64,000 nt of DNA from Jeotgalicoccus marinus DSM 19772 (GTDB taxonomy: Bacteria > Bacillota > Bacilli > Staphylococcales > Salinicoccaceae), in assembly GCF_000425825.1 (NCBI RefSeq), contig NZ_AUEE01000003.1, positions 186,001 through 250,000 of the forward strand, in the 5' to 3' direction. The notes beneath the pieces were generated by a model. It did no database searches and had not been told where the DNA came from. It worked only from the letters and a program-made list of their open reading frames with translations. The position numbers and the translations under genes are program-made. Position 1 is the first letter of the stretch. Every line of letters begins with the position of its first letter. Shown one piece after another: positions 1 to 8,607 of this stretch.

Positions 1-1
1 A

Positions 2-328
2 CTCACTAAGTTTAAAGTTAAAGAAGGAAAAAGCGAAATAGTTGATGAGTGGATTAAATACATGCAAGAGAACATGGATGATGTTTTGATGAACTTAGAA
101 GGAGAAAAGATGTACGTAGAAACAATCTTCCGAGAGGTCTTCATGGATGTTGAATACTTATACTGGTACAGCATTCAAGCTGATGATGGTGAGAAAATCA
201 GTGATGCAGATATCGATGAGAAACACCTAGAATATATGGATGCTTGTATCGATAAGACATTCCGACCAGCTGATATGCAAGCAGAAGTAATTATGTTACC
301 TGATCATATCAGACAACTAATTCGCTGA
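2..328 (+). CDS. DUF6176-like small protein, 5' end outside window
   Basis: The frame is open from the first bases of the window and ends with TGA at 326-328. An internal ATG at 62 exists, but the upstream in-frame residues (LTKFKVKEGKSEIVDEW) continue the same fold, so the true start lies upstream of the window. The visible part is about 108 residues, acidic, without signal peptide or membrane segment. The pattern KFKVKEGK, then GEKMYVETIFRE, then EYLYWYS resembles the DUF6176 family of small Firmicutes proteins of unknown function, as I recall it; this is not a checked match. A strong hairpin follows the stop, so it ends its transcription unit. Confidence 0.6.
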   Translation, partial: LTKFKVKEGKSEIVDEWIKYMQENMDDVLMNLEGEKMYVETIFREVFMDVEYLYWYSIQADDGEKISDADIDEKHLEYMDACIDKTFRPADMQAEVIMLPDHIRQLIR

Positions 329-339
329 CCGATATCATT

Positions 340-378
340 AAACCGGCTGACAATTTATATTTGTCAGCCGGTTTTCTT
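340..378. terminator. Bidirectional intrinsic terminator
   Basis: A 13-bp inverted repeat (AACCGGCTGACAA / TTGTCAGCCGGTT) with a short AT loop is followed by TTTTCTTT on the plus strand. It sits between two convergent genes, the DUF6176-like gene and ribH, and can serve both. Confidence 0.85.
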
Positions 379-386
379 TACCTAAT

Positions 387-854
387 TTATGCATTAATCA
401 AGTTTAATTTTCTTGCCATATCTATGACTGCGGCCGCTGCTTCTGAACCTTTATTCCCTACTTTAACACCCGCACGATCTATAGCTTGTTCAACATTCTC
501 CGTCGTTATAACGCCAAAAATAACGGGAATACCTGTAGATAGACTAGCATTACTAATCCCTTTTGCTGTTTCGTTACATACATAATCATAATGTGTTGTG
601 GCACCTCTTATGACACATCCTAACGTTATAACACCATCGTAACGACCTGATTCTGCTAATGTTTTGGCGATCAATGGCAATTCAAATGCACCTGGTACAT
701 GTACAGAGTCAATGTCATCATCAATCACCCCGTATTTTAACAATGTTGAATGGGCACCCTTTAATAATTGCTCTGTGATGAAACCATTAAATTCTGCAGT
801 TACTATCGCAATTTTTAAGCCTTTTCCATCCATATTTCCCTGTAATTCATTCAT
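387..854 (-). CDS. ribH: 6,7-dimethyl-8-ribityllumazine synthase
   Basis: 155 aa, the usual length of lumazine synthase (RibH). It condenses 5-amino-6-ribitylaminouracil with dihydroxybutanone phosphate, the penultimate step of riboflavin synthesis. Recognisable segments are the N-terminal [12 protein letters not shown], the substrate-site segment VPGAFELP, and [14 protein letters not shown] carrying the conserved catalytic-region histidine. The ATG at 854 has a GGAGG-type ribosome site just upstream. It is the last gene of the minus-strand ribD-ribE-ribBA-ribH operon, 11 bases after ribBA, and is followed by a terminator. RibH normally forms 60-mer or pentameric shells. Confidence 0.97.
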   Translation of the reverse strand: MNELQGNMDGKGLKIAIVTAEFNGFITEQLLKGAHSTLLKYGVIDDDIDSVHVPGAFELPLIAKTLAESGRYDGVITLGCVIRGATTHYDYVCNETAKGISNASLSTGIPVIFGVITTENVEQAIDRAGVKVGNKGSEAAAAVIDMARKLNLINA

Positions 855-865
855 AATACTTCCTC

Positions 866-2035
866 CTATAATAAATGTCCTAGTTTTTCTTTTTTAGTTC
901 TCAAGTATGATTCATTGTGGCTGTTGGGCGGAATAATAAGTGAAGTTTGATGCACAATAATGCCCTCATTACTTAGACCAGTGACCTTCATCGGATTATT
1001 GCTATATAAATCTACTTCATTTATACCTAGATACTTCAGAATACTCCCAGCTGCATCATAACGTCTCAAATCAGCGTCGAATCCCAAATGTTCATTCGCA
1101 GTGACGGTATCATAACCCGCTTCAATATATTCATATGCTTTCAGCTTATTAATTAACCCAATGCCACGGCCTTCTTGACGCATATACAATATAACGCCGT
1201 CTTCCTTAGCCATGACTTTCATGGCAAGGTCTAGTTGCTCTCCGCAATCACAACGCTCACTCTTAAACACATCACCCGTTAGACATTCAGAATGAATTCT
1301 CACATTCATACGTTTTTTTATATCACCATGAACCAAAGCGAGATGTTCTAAACCGTCTTGGTCTGTAAAAGCATGTAACTTAAAATCACCATAGCTTGTT
1401 GGTAGAGATACTGTACTTTCATGTGATACTGTCATATTTTTTTCTATATATGCTTTTAAATCTTTAATATTTATCATCTTTAAATTGTGCCTTTTCTTAT
1501 AGGGGATAAGGTCATCTAATCTTGCCATAGTGCCGTCATCATTCATAATTTCACAGATTACCCCCGCTGGTTTTGCACCAGTGAGTTTTGCTAAGTCAAC
1601 TGCCGCTTCAGTATGCCCTTGTCTTTCTCTGACACCTCCGTCTTTAGCAATCAGTGGGAATACATGTCCTGGTCGATTAAAATCGCTTGTTGAAAGATGA
1701 TTACTTATCAAAGCTTGAATTGTTTCATACCTTTCAAAAGCACTGATTCCTGTTGTCGAGTTCACATGGTCAACTGAAACCGTAAAAGCTGTTTGAAACT
1801 CATCGCTATTATATTCGACCATATGATTAAGACCAGCTCGTCTTGCAATTTCTTTTGAAACTGGTGCACATATAAGACCGCGACCGTGTGTTGCCATGAA
1901 ATTGATTGCTTCTTCATCGATAAATTCCGTAATACCAATAAGGTCTCCTTCATTTTCTCTATTTTCATCGTCAGTCACGATAATAAGCTCGCCATTTTTT
2001 AGTGCTGCAAGTGCAGCTTCAATAGCATCAAACAT
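866..2035 (-). CDS. ribBA: Bifunctional 3,4-DHBP synthase / GTP cyclohydrolase II
   Basis: 389 aa from the ATG at 2035. A GTG nine bases upstream overlaps the AGGTGG ribosome site and is therefore an unlikely start. Residues about 1-200 form the dihydroxybutanone-phosphate synthase domain ([10 protein letters not shown] acidic loop, then RPGHVFPL). Residues about 201-389 form GTP cyclohydrolase II with the zinc ligands in [17 protein letters not shown] and the GQEGRGIGL-like segment RQEGRGIGL. The two domains feed both branches of riboflavin synthesis, from ribulose-5-phosphate and from GTP. The start overlaps the ribE stop by 8 bases, indicating translational coupling. Confidence 0.97.
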   Translation of the reverse strand: MFDAIEAALAALKNGELIIVTDDENRENEGDLIGITEFIDEEAINFMATHGRGLICAPVSKEIARRAGLNHMVEYNSDEFQTAFTVSVDHVNSTTGISAFERYETIQALISNHLSTSDFNRPGHVFPLIAKDGGVRERQGHTEAAVDLAKLTGAKPAGVICEIMNDDGTMARLDDLIPYKKRHNLKMINIKDLKAYIEKNMTVSHESTVSLPTSYGDFKLHAFTDQDGLEHLALVHGDIKKRMNVRIHSECLTGDVFKSERCDCGEQLDLAMKVMAKEDGVILYMRQEGRGIGLINKLKAYEYIEAGYDTVTANEHLGFDADLRRYDAAGSILKYLGINEVDLYSNNPMKVTGLSNEGIIVHQTSLIIPPNSHNESYLRTKKEKLGHLL

Positions 2036-2642
2036 GGGTCCCACCTGCCTGTTTAAACGACATTAAGTGAGCGACATGTCTGACAATCATATCCGATTCA
2101 ATATTGACGTTGTCACCGACAATTCTGTTACTTAAATTCGTCTGTCTCTGAGTCTCTGGAATGATATTCAAAGTAATTCTACAACGTTCATAATCGACTT
2201 CAAATATTGTCAGGCTAATGCCGTCTATCGTTACAGAGCCTTTATGTACCATGTACTTCATAAGCATATCCGGCACTGTTATTTCAAGAACAAGGGCATC
2301 TCCGTCTATTGAAGACGTGATGATTTGACCAGTGCCCTCCACATGACCACCAACGAGATGACCACCTAAACGTTGGTCAAGTCTTAATGCTCGCTCTAGA
2401 TTTACACTTTGGTTAGGTTGCAGCTGATTGAAGTTTGTAACGTTCATGGTTTCATTGACGATGTCTACTTCAAAAGTATCATTTGTAAAATTAGTAACTG
2501 TTAAACATACACCGTTAACAGCAATAGATTCACCTTGTATTAAATTTTTGAAATGAGTATTTTGTATCTTTAAAGAAGTAAGTTCCGATTGTCGATTGAT
2601 CTCTAAAACCGGAGCAGTGTGTTCGATTAATCCTGTAAACAT
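2028..2642 (-). CDS. ribE: Riboflavin synthase alpha chain
   Basis: 204 aa, normal for riboflavin synthase. It dismutates two lumazine molecules to riboflavin plus the pyrimidine. The two tandem lumazine-binding repeats are visible: the first starts MFTGLIEH and contains VNGVCLTVT, the second contains GHLVGGHVEGTG and IDGISLT. Both halves are complete. The ATG at 2642 lies inside the end of ribD (overlap 16 bases), and the stop overlaps ribBA, so the four genes are tightly packed and co-translated. Confidence 0.96.
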   Translation of the reverse strand: MFTGLIEHTAPVLEINRQSELTSLKIQNTHFKNLIQGESIAVNGVCLTVTNFTNDTFEVDIVNETMNVTNFNQLQPNQSVNLERALRLDQRLGGHLVGGHVEGTGQIITSSIDGDALVLEITVPDMLMKYMVHKGSVTIDGISLTIFEVDYERCRITLNIIPETQRQTNLSNRIVGDNVNIESDMIVRHVAHLMSFKQAGGTHV

Positions 2643-3670
2643 TGTCGAGTCCTCCTGTAGGTAAGCTTTATGTCTGACTCGAGTTTTTCAACGTTTTGCA
2701 ATATCAGTCCATCGTGGGTATCCAAGACACCACTATGTAATTGATATTTAGAATAACCAAATATTTTCGGGGCAATGTAAATGATGAGGTCATCGAATAA
2801 GTTTTCATTTATAAATTGAGTGTGAACAGTTGTACCACCCTCAACAAGCACGGAAGAGACATTCTCTTCAATTAATATTGTTAATATTTCTGTCAAAGTG
2901 TAGTTGCCTACATATACTTTACAAGTATCCTTAAACTTCAAATTTCCTTCATTAGTCGTAAATACAATAGGTTGAACTGGGTGCTTCAATAAATTCAACG
3001 ATTGATTTAAAACTTTTGAACCCAGTAGAACGATTGGTATCGGTTGTTTATCATTATCAAAAAGACGAACTGTCAATAAGGGATCATCAGCTATCAAAGT
3101 ACCTGCACCGATTAAAATGCCATCATGAAGCTGTCTAATTTGATGGACATCCCTTCTTGATTCCGAGTTACTCACCCAATGACTGTCACCGTTTTGACGT
3201 GCTATCTTACCATCCAGTGTCTGTGCACACTTGAGAGTAATATAGGGTCTTTTGTTCATAAGCCTTATATTAAAAGGACGATAAAGTTCACTTGCCGCTT
3301 CATGCCTTGAATAAATCACTTCAATTCCGTGTGCTGATAATTTTTGAATGCCTGACACCTTATCATTATTATCCTTATAGGCATAATAAACACGTTTGAT
3401 ACCTGATTCTATTATGGCATCAGTGCAAGGCGGCGTCTTACCGTGATGCGAACATGGTTCTAAAGTAACATAGATATCCGCACCTTCTGGATCCTCAATA
3501 CAAGCCTGTAACGCTGCAAGTTCTGCATGCATTTCACCACTTTTTAAATGGGAACCAGTACCAATAATGCGACCATTTTTTACGATGACCGCACCAACAG
3601 GCGGATTCATACCTGTCTGTCCAATTGCTAGTTTAGCCATTGATATAGCTATATCCATATAGTGATTCAA
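2627..3670 (-). CDS. ribD: Bifunctional pyrimidine deaminase / reductase
   Basis: 347 aa when started at the TTG at 3670, which is preceded at good spacing by AGGAGGT. Longer open frame up to 3760 runs through the riboswitch expression-platform hairpin and is not expected to be translated. Residues about 1-145 are a zinc cytidine-deaminase-like domain (HAELAAL and PCSHHGKTPPC). The remainder is the NADPH-dependent reductase domain (TLDGKIA, GAGTLIADDP, LVEGGTTVH). It carries out steps two and three of the pyrimidine branch of riboflavin synthesis. It is the first gene of the rib operon and is directly controlled by the FMN riboswitch. Confidence 0.95.
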   Translation of the reverse strand: MNHYMDIAISMAKLAIGQTGMNPPVGAVIVKNGRIIGTGSHLKSGEMHAELAALQACIEDPEGADIYVTLEPCSHHGKTPPCTDAIIESGIKRVYYAYKDNNDKVSGIQKLSAHGIEVIYSRHEAASELYRPFNIRLMNKRPYITLKCAQTLDGKIARQNGDSHWVSNSESRRDVHQIRQLHDGILIGAGTLIADDPLLTVRLFDNDKQPIPIVLLGSKVLNQSLNLLKHPVQPIVFTTNEGNLKFKDTCKVYVGNYTLTEILTILIEENVSSVLVEGGTTVHTQFINENLFDDLIIYIAPKIFGYSKYQLHSGVLDTHDGLILQNVEKLESDIKLTYRRTRQCLQD

Positions 3671-3690
3671 GTTTACCTCCTGAATATAAA

Positions 3691-3723
3691 TAGCACCGGG
3701 AATGAAATCATCCACCGGTGCTA
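3691..3723 (-). promoter_or_regulatory. Expression-platform hairpin of the FMN riboswitch
   Basis: A 9-bp perfect inverted repeat (TAGCACCGG / CCGGTGCTA) lies between the FMN aptamer and the ribD ribosome site. On the minus strand it is followed by TTTATATT, then AGGAGG. It could act as a weak terminator or as a hairpin that excludes the ribosome; which of the two cannot be told from sequence. Confidence 0.7.
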
Positions 3724-3805
3724 AAATAATGTATGCTGAATAACATTGCACAAATTGCAATGTTAAATAAACGCAAAAATTATAAAGATTTTACGCTGCT
3801 GCATT

Positions 3806-3932
3806 ATTCTCTCTCCCATCCAGACTCTAACTGTCGGCTTCAGACTTGCACTGAATCAGCCATACGTAAAATAACGTACAGGTCGCGGGCTCTCACCGCC
3901 GGTTGGGAATTTCACCCTGCCCCGAAAGAATA
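3806..3932 (-). ncRNA. FMN riboswitch (RFN element)
   Basis: On the minus strand the sequence reads TTCGGGGCAGGGTGAAATTC, then CCGGCGGTGAGAGCCCGCGA, a variable stem built on TACGTTATTTTACGTA, then GATTCAGTGCAAGTCTGAAG, CCGACAGT and GTCTGGATGGGAGAGA. These are the conserved blocks of the RFN aptamer in the right order. It precedes ribD and makes the whole rib operon FMN-repressible. Confidence 0.97.
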
Positions 3933-3959
3933 TTTATTCAGTTGAAAAACTCTGACTAA

Positions 3960-3988
3960 ACTATAGTATACAAGTCGGGAAAAGGCAA
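3960..3988 (-). promoter_or_regulatory. Predicted promoter of the rib operon
   Basis: On the minus strand TTGCCT (3988-3983) and TATAGT (3965-3960) are separated by 17 bases. Transcription would begin just ahead of the FMN aptamer. The spacing and position fit a SigA promoter; this is by eye. Confidence 0.6.
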
Positions 3989-4079
3989 TCTTTTGATTTC
4001 TCAATACTTTATACTTTGTTTTCTTTATGTATAACAAGGGAAATAATAGACAAAATATTTATCTTAAGGGGATGGGTTG

Positions 4080-5510
4080 ATGGACGACATTAACGAAAAG
4101 TTAGAAAATAAACTAGGTGAAGTTACGAGAGCTGCACACGAATTAGAAATACCTGTCATGATTTTAATTGAAGGGGCCCCCGCTTCAGGTAAATCAAGAC
4201 TCGCTAATGCATTATATATGGCCCTTGATGCAAAGTATACGAACTTCATTGCAGCTAGGCCACCAAGAGAGGCTTATGTACGCTATCCATTTTTACAACG
4301 TTATTGGTATCATTTACCGCCGGAAGGCGATATCAATATCCACTTCAGAAGTTGGTATTCTCAATATATAGAGCTAAAAGATTACTACAAAGCCACACAT
4401 ACACCTTTTAATATGGCAGAACTAGAAGAGGATATGGAAAATTTCGAAGAAACGCTGATTAATAATGACTACGAAATCATTAAACTTTTTATTAATACAG
4501 ACAAAGAAGCGCGTGAACGTCATATTAAAAAATTAAAGGGAAACCCTGTTTTAAAATGGAAAGCTGAAGAATTCCAAGGTTTACTTAAGCACCATGATTA
4601 TGATGAGGAAATGTCGTATTTCATCAACAGACAAACACTTTGTCCTTGGGAAGTTGTGAATTTCCACAACAGTGACCAAGCTGTCAATGATATGTATAAA
4701 ATTCTCATCGACCGTCTTGAATCAAGAATTGAACGCGCTTCTACAGCAGAAGAACCAGTTGTCGACGGTAAATTCACAAGGGATTTTGAAACGAAGCTGT
4801 TCACATTTGATTTTGACAAAGAAAAAATGAAGAAAAAAGATTATCAGAAACGATTACCCTTACTCCAAGAAAAAATGCGAGAAATTCAGTTTCAGTTATA
4901 TGAACATAAAATACCTTTAATTTTAGTCTACGAAGGTATGGATGCAGCTGGGAAGGGCGGTAATATCAAACGTACAAGAGCATTACTTGACCCGACAGGA
5001 TATACAAATAACGCCATAGGTGCACCGTCAGATATTGAGCTTTCTCATCATTATCTATGGCGTTTCGCTAACCGAATCCCGAGAACTGGTCATATCGGCT
5101 TCTTTGATCGAAGTTGGTATGGACGTGTTTTAGTTGAACGTGTAGAAGGTTTTGCAACTATGAGAGAGTGGCAACAGGCTTATCAAGAAATAAATGATTT
5201 TGAGAAATCCTTATCCAACGCCGGTGCAATCATAATAAAGTTCTTTCTATCTCTAGATAAAGAAGAACAGCTAGAACGATTTAGAGACCGTGAGAACACA
5301 CCTGAAAAGGCTTGGAAAATTACTGAAGAGGACTGGCGAAATAGGGATAAATGGGACTTATATTTAGAAGCATCAGAAGATATGATTAATTACACATCGA
5401 CTAAAATTGCACCATGGTGCATTATTTCTTCAAATAACAAGCGCTATGCACGCATTACTGCCCTTGAAACAATTATAAAAATGTGTGAATCACGCCTAAA
5501 AAAAGTGTAG
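4080..5510 (+). CDS. Two-domain polyphosphate kinase 2 (polyP:AMP phosphotransferase type)
   Basis: 476 aa from ATG 4080, with AAGGGG eight bases upstream (a TTG directly before is possible). It has two PPK2 modules. The first (about 20-220) carries Walker A EGAPASGKS and a diverged second half. The second (about 255-476) is canonical: EGMDAAGKGG, GAPSDIELSHHYLWRF, FDRSWYGRVLVERVEGF. Tandem-domain PPK2 enzymes of this kind are known to phosphorylate AMP with polyphosphate (PAP, class II). The N-terminal copy is degenerate relative to the C-terminal one, so catalysis is probably C-terminal. It is transcribed away from the rib operon and is followed closely by an SDR gene. Confidence 0.88.
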   Translation: MDDINEKLENKLGEVTRAAHELEIPVMILIEGAPASGKSRLANALYMALDAKYTNFIAARPPREAYVRYPFLQRYWYHLPPEGDINIHFRSWYSQYIELKDYYKATHTPFNMAELEEDMENFEETLINNDYEIIKLFINTDKEARERHIKKLKGNPVLKWKAEEFQGLLKHHDYDEEMSYFINRQTLCPWEVVNFHNSDQAVNDMYKILIDRLESRIERASTAEEPVVDGKFTRDFETKLFTFDFDKEKMKKKDYQKRLPLLQEKMREIQFQLYEHKIPLILVYEGMDAAGKGGNIKRTRALLDPTGYTNNAIGAPSDIELSHHYLWRFANRIPRTGHIGFFDRSWYGRVLVERVEGFATMREWQQAYQEINDFEKSLSNAGAIIIKFFLSLDKEEQLERFRDRENTPEKAWKITEEDWRNRDKWDLYLEASEDMINYTSTKIAPWCIISSNNKRYARITALETIIKMCESRLKKV

Positions 5511-5544
5511 TATAAGAATTATCAAACATAAGGGAGTTTAAATC

Positions 5545-6273
5545 ATGAGATATGTGTTTTTAACAGGAACAAATAGGGGACTTGGTCAGGCAGTTGCAAA
5601 CTTACTAAAGGACGACAAAATCATTAGCATTACACGTAGTCCTATAGAAAATAATACAGTTATACACCAGAGTTTTCTTACTGACTTTAATGACATCGAC
5701 ACCTTAGAAAATTCAATATCAGATATTTTCTCAGCTATTGAACCTAGTAATGGCGATGAAGTGTATTTACTCAATGTAGCAGGTACTGTAGACCCTGTAC
5801 ATTCACTAGGCAATTTAAATGGTTCTGAAATGCTAGATAACTATAAAACAAATGTTGTTGCACCAACACTACTTATCAAGGGATTCATCAATCGTCTTAA
5901 AGATTTCAAAGGTACCAAACGTATTCTAACTGTAACAAGTGGGGCTGCGGTAAACGGCATTGAGGGTTGGGGTGCTTACTGTAGTTCAAAAGCAGCTATT
6001 AATATGGTTCATGAAGTTTTAAATAAGGAGAACATACATCAAGAAAATAACATCAAGAGTGCCATATTCTACCCAGGTGTGATTGATACTGGAATGCAAG
6101 AAACTATTCGTTCTTCAGACATCAATGAATTTCCAAACCTAGATCGTTTTAAAGAATATAAGTCAAATAATGCGCTAGCAAAAGCTGAAGATGTTGCAGC
6201 TGCACTCATCAAGGTTGTAACTTCTGACGATTTCGGAAATCAAGAGAGTTACAATGTAAAAGATTATTTATAA
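5545..6273 (+). CDS. SDR, sepiapterin reductase / benzil reductase-like
   Basis: 242 aa short-chain dehydrogenase. The cofactor motif is TGTNRGLG near the N-terminus, NVAG follows mid-domain, and the catalytic set is TSGAA plus YCSSK. PGVIDTGMQ and the late placement of elements match the sepiapterin-reductase-like subgroup that includes Bacillus YueD (benzil reductase). NADPH use is likely from family knowledge. The gene begins 34 bases after the PPK2 stop with AAGGGAG upstream and probably shares its transcript. The physiological substrate is unknown; two other pterin-fold genes lie within 4 kb. Confidence 0.8.
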   Translation: MRYVFLTGTNRGLGQAVANLLKDDKIISITRSPIENNTVIHQSFLTDFNDIDTLENSISDIFSAIEPSNGDEVYLLNVAGTVDPVHSLGNLNGSEMLDNYKTNVVAPTLLIKGFINRLKDFKGTKRILTVTSGAAVNGIEGWGAYCSSKAAINMVHEVLNKENIHQENNIKSAIFYPGVIDTGMQETIRSSDINEFPNLDRFKEYKSNNALAKAEDVAAALIKVVTSDDFGNQESYNVKDYL

Positions 6274-6281
6274 ATCGATAA

Positions 6282-6320
6282 AACACCGTTATAACGATAG
6301 TCATTATAACGGTGTTATTT
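6282..6320. terminator. Bidirectional intrinsic terminator
   Basis: A 13-bp perfect inverted repeat (AACACCGTTATAA / TTATAACGGTGTT) between the convergent SDR and glnA genes, with T-rich flanks on both strands. Confidence 0.85.
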
Positions 6321-7660
6321 TAGTACTGAGTCAAGTATTCTGTCATTTCCCATGACGTTACTTGCGCACTATATCTTTGCCATTCGTATAATTTATTCTC
6401 TACAAAATGATCAAATATATGTTGACCAAGAGCTTCTTGAATGACTTCATCTGCCCTTAACGCCTTAATTGCTGTATATAAAGTTGTTGGTAAATCTTCT
6501 ATGTCTTCTGATTTTCTTTCTTTGTGTGACATATTATATATATTTTCATCAACAGGCGTTGTTAAATCTTTCTCTTTTTGGATACCACTTAAACCGGCTT
6601 TTAGGATGACTGCCGTCGCTAGATAAGGGTTCGCAGACGGATCAAGCGATCTTACTTCTGCTCTCGTTCCCGCACCTCTAGTACCCGGTATTCTTAAGAG
6701 CGGTGTACGGTTTCTGCCACTCCAAGCAATGTATCTTGGTGCTTCAAAACCTGAAGTTAATCGTTTATAGGAATTTACTAAAGGATTACAAATTGCAGTA
6801 TAACCCCTAGCATGATCTAATAGACCGGCCATGAAGTAACGCATCTCTTCACTTAAGCCAAATTCATCATTTTTATCAAAGAATATATTATTATCATCTT
6901 TAAACAGCGATACATTATAATGCATGCCACTACCCGGTTCATTATAAAGGGGTTTTGGCATAAAGGTTACATGTAGACCATACTGATGAGCAACGGTTTT
7001 TGCAATATATTTAAACGTTTGAATGTTATCACTTGCCGTTACAGCATCGCTATATTTGAAACTGATTTCGTGCTGACTAGGACCTACTTCATGGTGGAAC
7101 ATTTCGACCTCAAAACCAATTTCTTTTAATGTTCTAGCAATCTTTCTACGGCACGCTTCACTTGTATCTGAAATAGACACATCAAAATAACCACTGGTGT
7201 CGTTTACTGCATTCGTCGGCTCACCATTCTCATCAAGCTTAAACAGGTAAAATTCTGGCTCAGCACCTAGGTTAAACTGGTCATAACCCATATCCTTCAT
7301 CTCACTTACAATACGTTTTAAGTTACTTCTCGGATCACCTTCAAAAGGTTGATTATTAAAATCATGTACATCACAAATGAGCCTTGCCACCTTGAACTCT
7401 TCTTCCAACCAAGGGAATACTGCCCACGTGTCAAAATCGGGTTTTAAAAACATGTCTGACTCTTCAACTCGAACAAAACCTTCTACTGAAGAACCATCAA
7501 ACATTGTTTGACCTTCAAGAGCTTCTTCTAATTGTTCAACAGGAATTTCCACATTTTTCAGGGCGCCTAGTATGTCAGTGAACTGAAGTTTGACATAGTC
7601 TACCTGTTCTTTTTTTGCACTTTCTAAAATATCTGAAGCAGATATTTTACTCATTAACAT
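6320..7660 (-). CDS. glnA: Glutamine synthetase, type I
   Basis: 446 aa from the ATG at 7660, five bases after AGGAG; ATG 7654 and GTG 7666 are alternatives. It has the GSI signatures FDGSSVEGF, FHHEVGPSQHEISF, the ATP-site region MPKPLYNEPGSGMHYN and NPLVNSYKRL. The length fits the GSI-alpha type of Firmicutes, which is feedback-regulated rather than adenylylated. In staphylococci glnA usually follows glnR; here no GlnR-type gene is adjacent, and the gene upstream on the same strand is a flavin-binding stress protein 67 bases away. Confidence 0.96.
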   Translation of the reverse strand: MLMSKISASDILESAKKEQVDYVKLQFTDILGALKNVEIPVEQLEEALEGQTMFDGSSVEGFVRVEESDMFLKPDFDTWAVFPWLEEEFKVARLICDVHDFNNQPFEGDPRSNLKRIVSEMKDMGYDQFNLGAEPEFYLFKLDENGEPTNAVNDTSGYFDVSISDTSEACRRKIARTLKEIGFEVEMFHHEVGPSQHEISFKYSDAVTASDNIQTFKYIAKTVAHQYGLHVTFMPKPLYNEPGSGMHYNVSLFKDDNNIFFDKNDEFGLSEEMRYFMAGLLDHARGYTAICNPLVNSYKRLTSGFEAPRYIAWSGRNRTPLLRIPGTRGAGTRAEVRSLDPSANPYLATAVILKAGLSGIQKEKDLTTPVDENIYNMSHKERKSEDIEDLPTTLYTAIKALRADEVIQEALGQHIFDHFVENKLYEWQRYSAQVTSWEMTEYLTQY

Positions 7661-7727
7661 AATCACTCCTAATTAGATTTTAAAAATCCTTCTCATAGTT
7701 TGTATGCCCTGTAAGAATAAATCTAAA

Positions 7728-8156
7728 CTATATATCTTCGATATCAATTTCTACTTCATCAAAATTCTTATCTCTCATAATCTTTATATAATTAGGTTTC
7801 ACTTTAAGGGCAACCAGATTAGGATTATTTACAGATCCAAAAAATTCTTCATCCGCTTCTTCCCAAATATTTTCTATTACTTCTTGGTCCTTTACTATTT
7901 CCACTGATCCTGTTATTTCTACAAACGCGTGTTTTTTCTCATCATTAAACCCTAACAATACATGGACGTTAGGATTATCAATCAGCTCCTCGTATTTTCT
8001 TGACTGATCATTTGTTTTAGCATAAAGGGTTAAACCATCGTTATAAAACCACATGTAACGAGAGTCTGGAATATTGTCCTTAGCAGTTGATAATACGCCT
8101 ACTTTTGATTCTTCTAAAATTTCTTTAATACGTGTCGTTATCTTTTCTATATCCAT
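7728..8156 (-). CDS. Pyridoxamine 5'-phosphate oxidase-fold, general stress protein 26-like
   Basis: 142 aa, split-barrel flavin-binding fold. The pattern VGVLSTAKDNIPDSRYMWFYNDGLTLYAKT then HVLLGF and VEITGSVEIV is typical of the small PNPOx-like proteins related to Bacillus GSP26 (YdaG). No signal peptide or membrane segment. Family members bind FMN or FAD; the substrate is unknown. It is divergent from the pterin dehydratase gene, with a 16-bp palindrome between them. It lies upstream of glnA on the same strand, without a clear terminator in between. Confidence 0.8.
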   Translation of the reverse strand: MDIEKITTRIKEILEESKVGVLSTAKDNIPDSRYMWFYNDGLTLYAKTNDQSRKYEELIDNPNVHVLLGFNDEKKHAFVEITGSVEIVKDQEVIENIWEEADEEFFGSVNNPNLVALKVKPNYIKIMRDKNFDEVEIDIEDI

Positions 8157-8188
8157 TTATATCACCCACTTTATGTAGTTAGATATCC

Positions 8189-8204
8189 TTTACCACATGG
8201 TAAA
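8189..8204. promoter_or_regulatory. 16-bp palindrome in divergent intergenic region
   Basis: TTTACCACATGGTAAA has perfect 7-bp arms around CA. It sits between the divergent stress-protein and pterin-dehydratase genes, 33 bases from the first start codon. It has the size and position of a repressor operator; the regulator is unknown. Confidence 0.5.
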
Positions 8205-8283
8205 CATATTAAATCATTTTGGATTTTTATATTTAAATATGGGTAAATAATAAATAGATAAATTATAAACGGGAGGTATTAAC

Positions 8284-8547
8284 ATGAATATAAAAGAAGA
8301 AGCAGAGCAGTTGGAAGGTTGGACTCTTGAAGATGAGAAGTTAATTAAAAAATTTAAGTTCGAAACATTCCCTGAAGGCATAGACTTCGTCAATAAGCTT
8401 GCAGAGTATGCAGAAGATGTACAACACCACCCAGGTATCAGAATTAATTATTCGACGATTACAGTTGTTTGGACTACATTCTCAACACACGAACTCAAGG
8501 AACGTGATATAGAAGGTGCCAAAGCAACAGATGAAATATATATATAA
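8284..8547 (+). CDS. Pterin-4a-carbinolamine dehydratase (PCD/DCoH)
   Basis: 87 aa, typical of the family. Residues VQHHPGIRINYSTITVVWTT followed by HELKERD give the conserved catalytic pattern (His-His-Pro, aromatic, second His and a distal Asp). Family enzymes dehydrate 4a-hydroxytetrahydrobiopterin. No aromatic amino acid hydroxylase is visible in the window, so the physiological partner is unclear. AGGAGGT-like GGGAGG lies just before the ATG, and a terminator follows. Confidence 0.9.
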   Translation: MNIKEEAEQLEGWTLEDEKLIKKFKFETFPEGIDFVNKLAEYAEDVQHHPGIRINYSTITVVWTTFSTHELKERDIEGAKATDEIYI

Positions 8548-8552
8548 AGATC

Positions 8553-8588
8553 GGCTGTCCGGTTAATGAATGGCCGGGCAGCTTTTTC
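8553..8588 (+). terminator. Intrinsic terminator after pterin dehydratase gene
   Basis: GGCTGTCCGG / CCGGGCAGC stem (one G-U pair) followed by TTTTTC. It ends 20 bases before the next start codon and overlaps the upstream part of the pyruvate kinase leader. Confidence 0.8.
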
Positions 8589-8607
8589 ACCTTTAAGGAG
8601 GTTGATC

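Noticed and set aside
3733-3945. Plus-strand open frame through the FMN riboswitch
   Set aside because: It is antisense to the aptamer and has no ribosome site or protein-like sequence.
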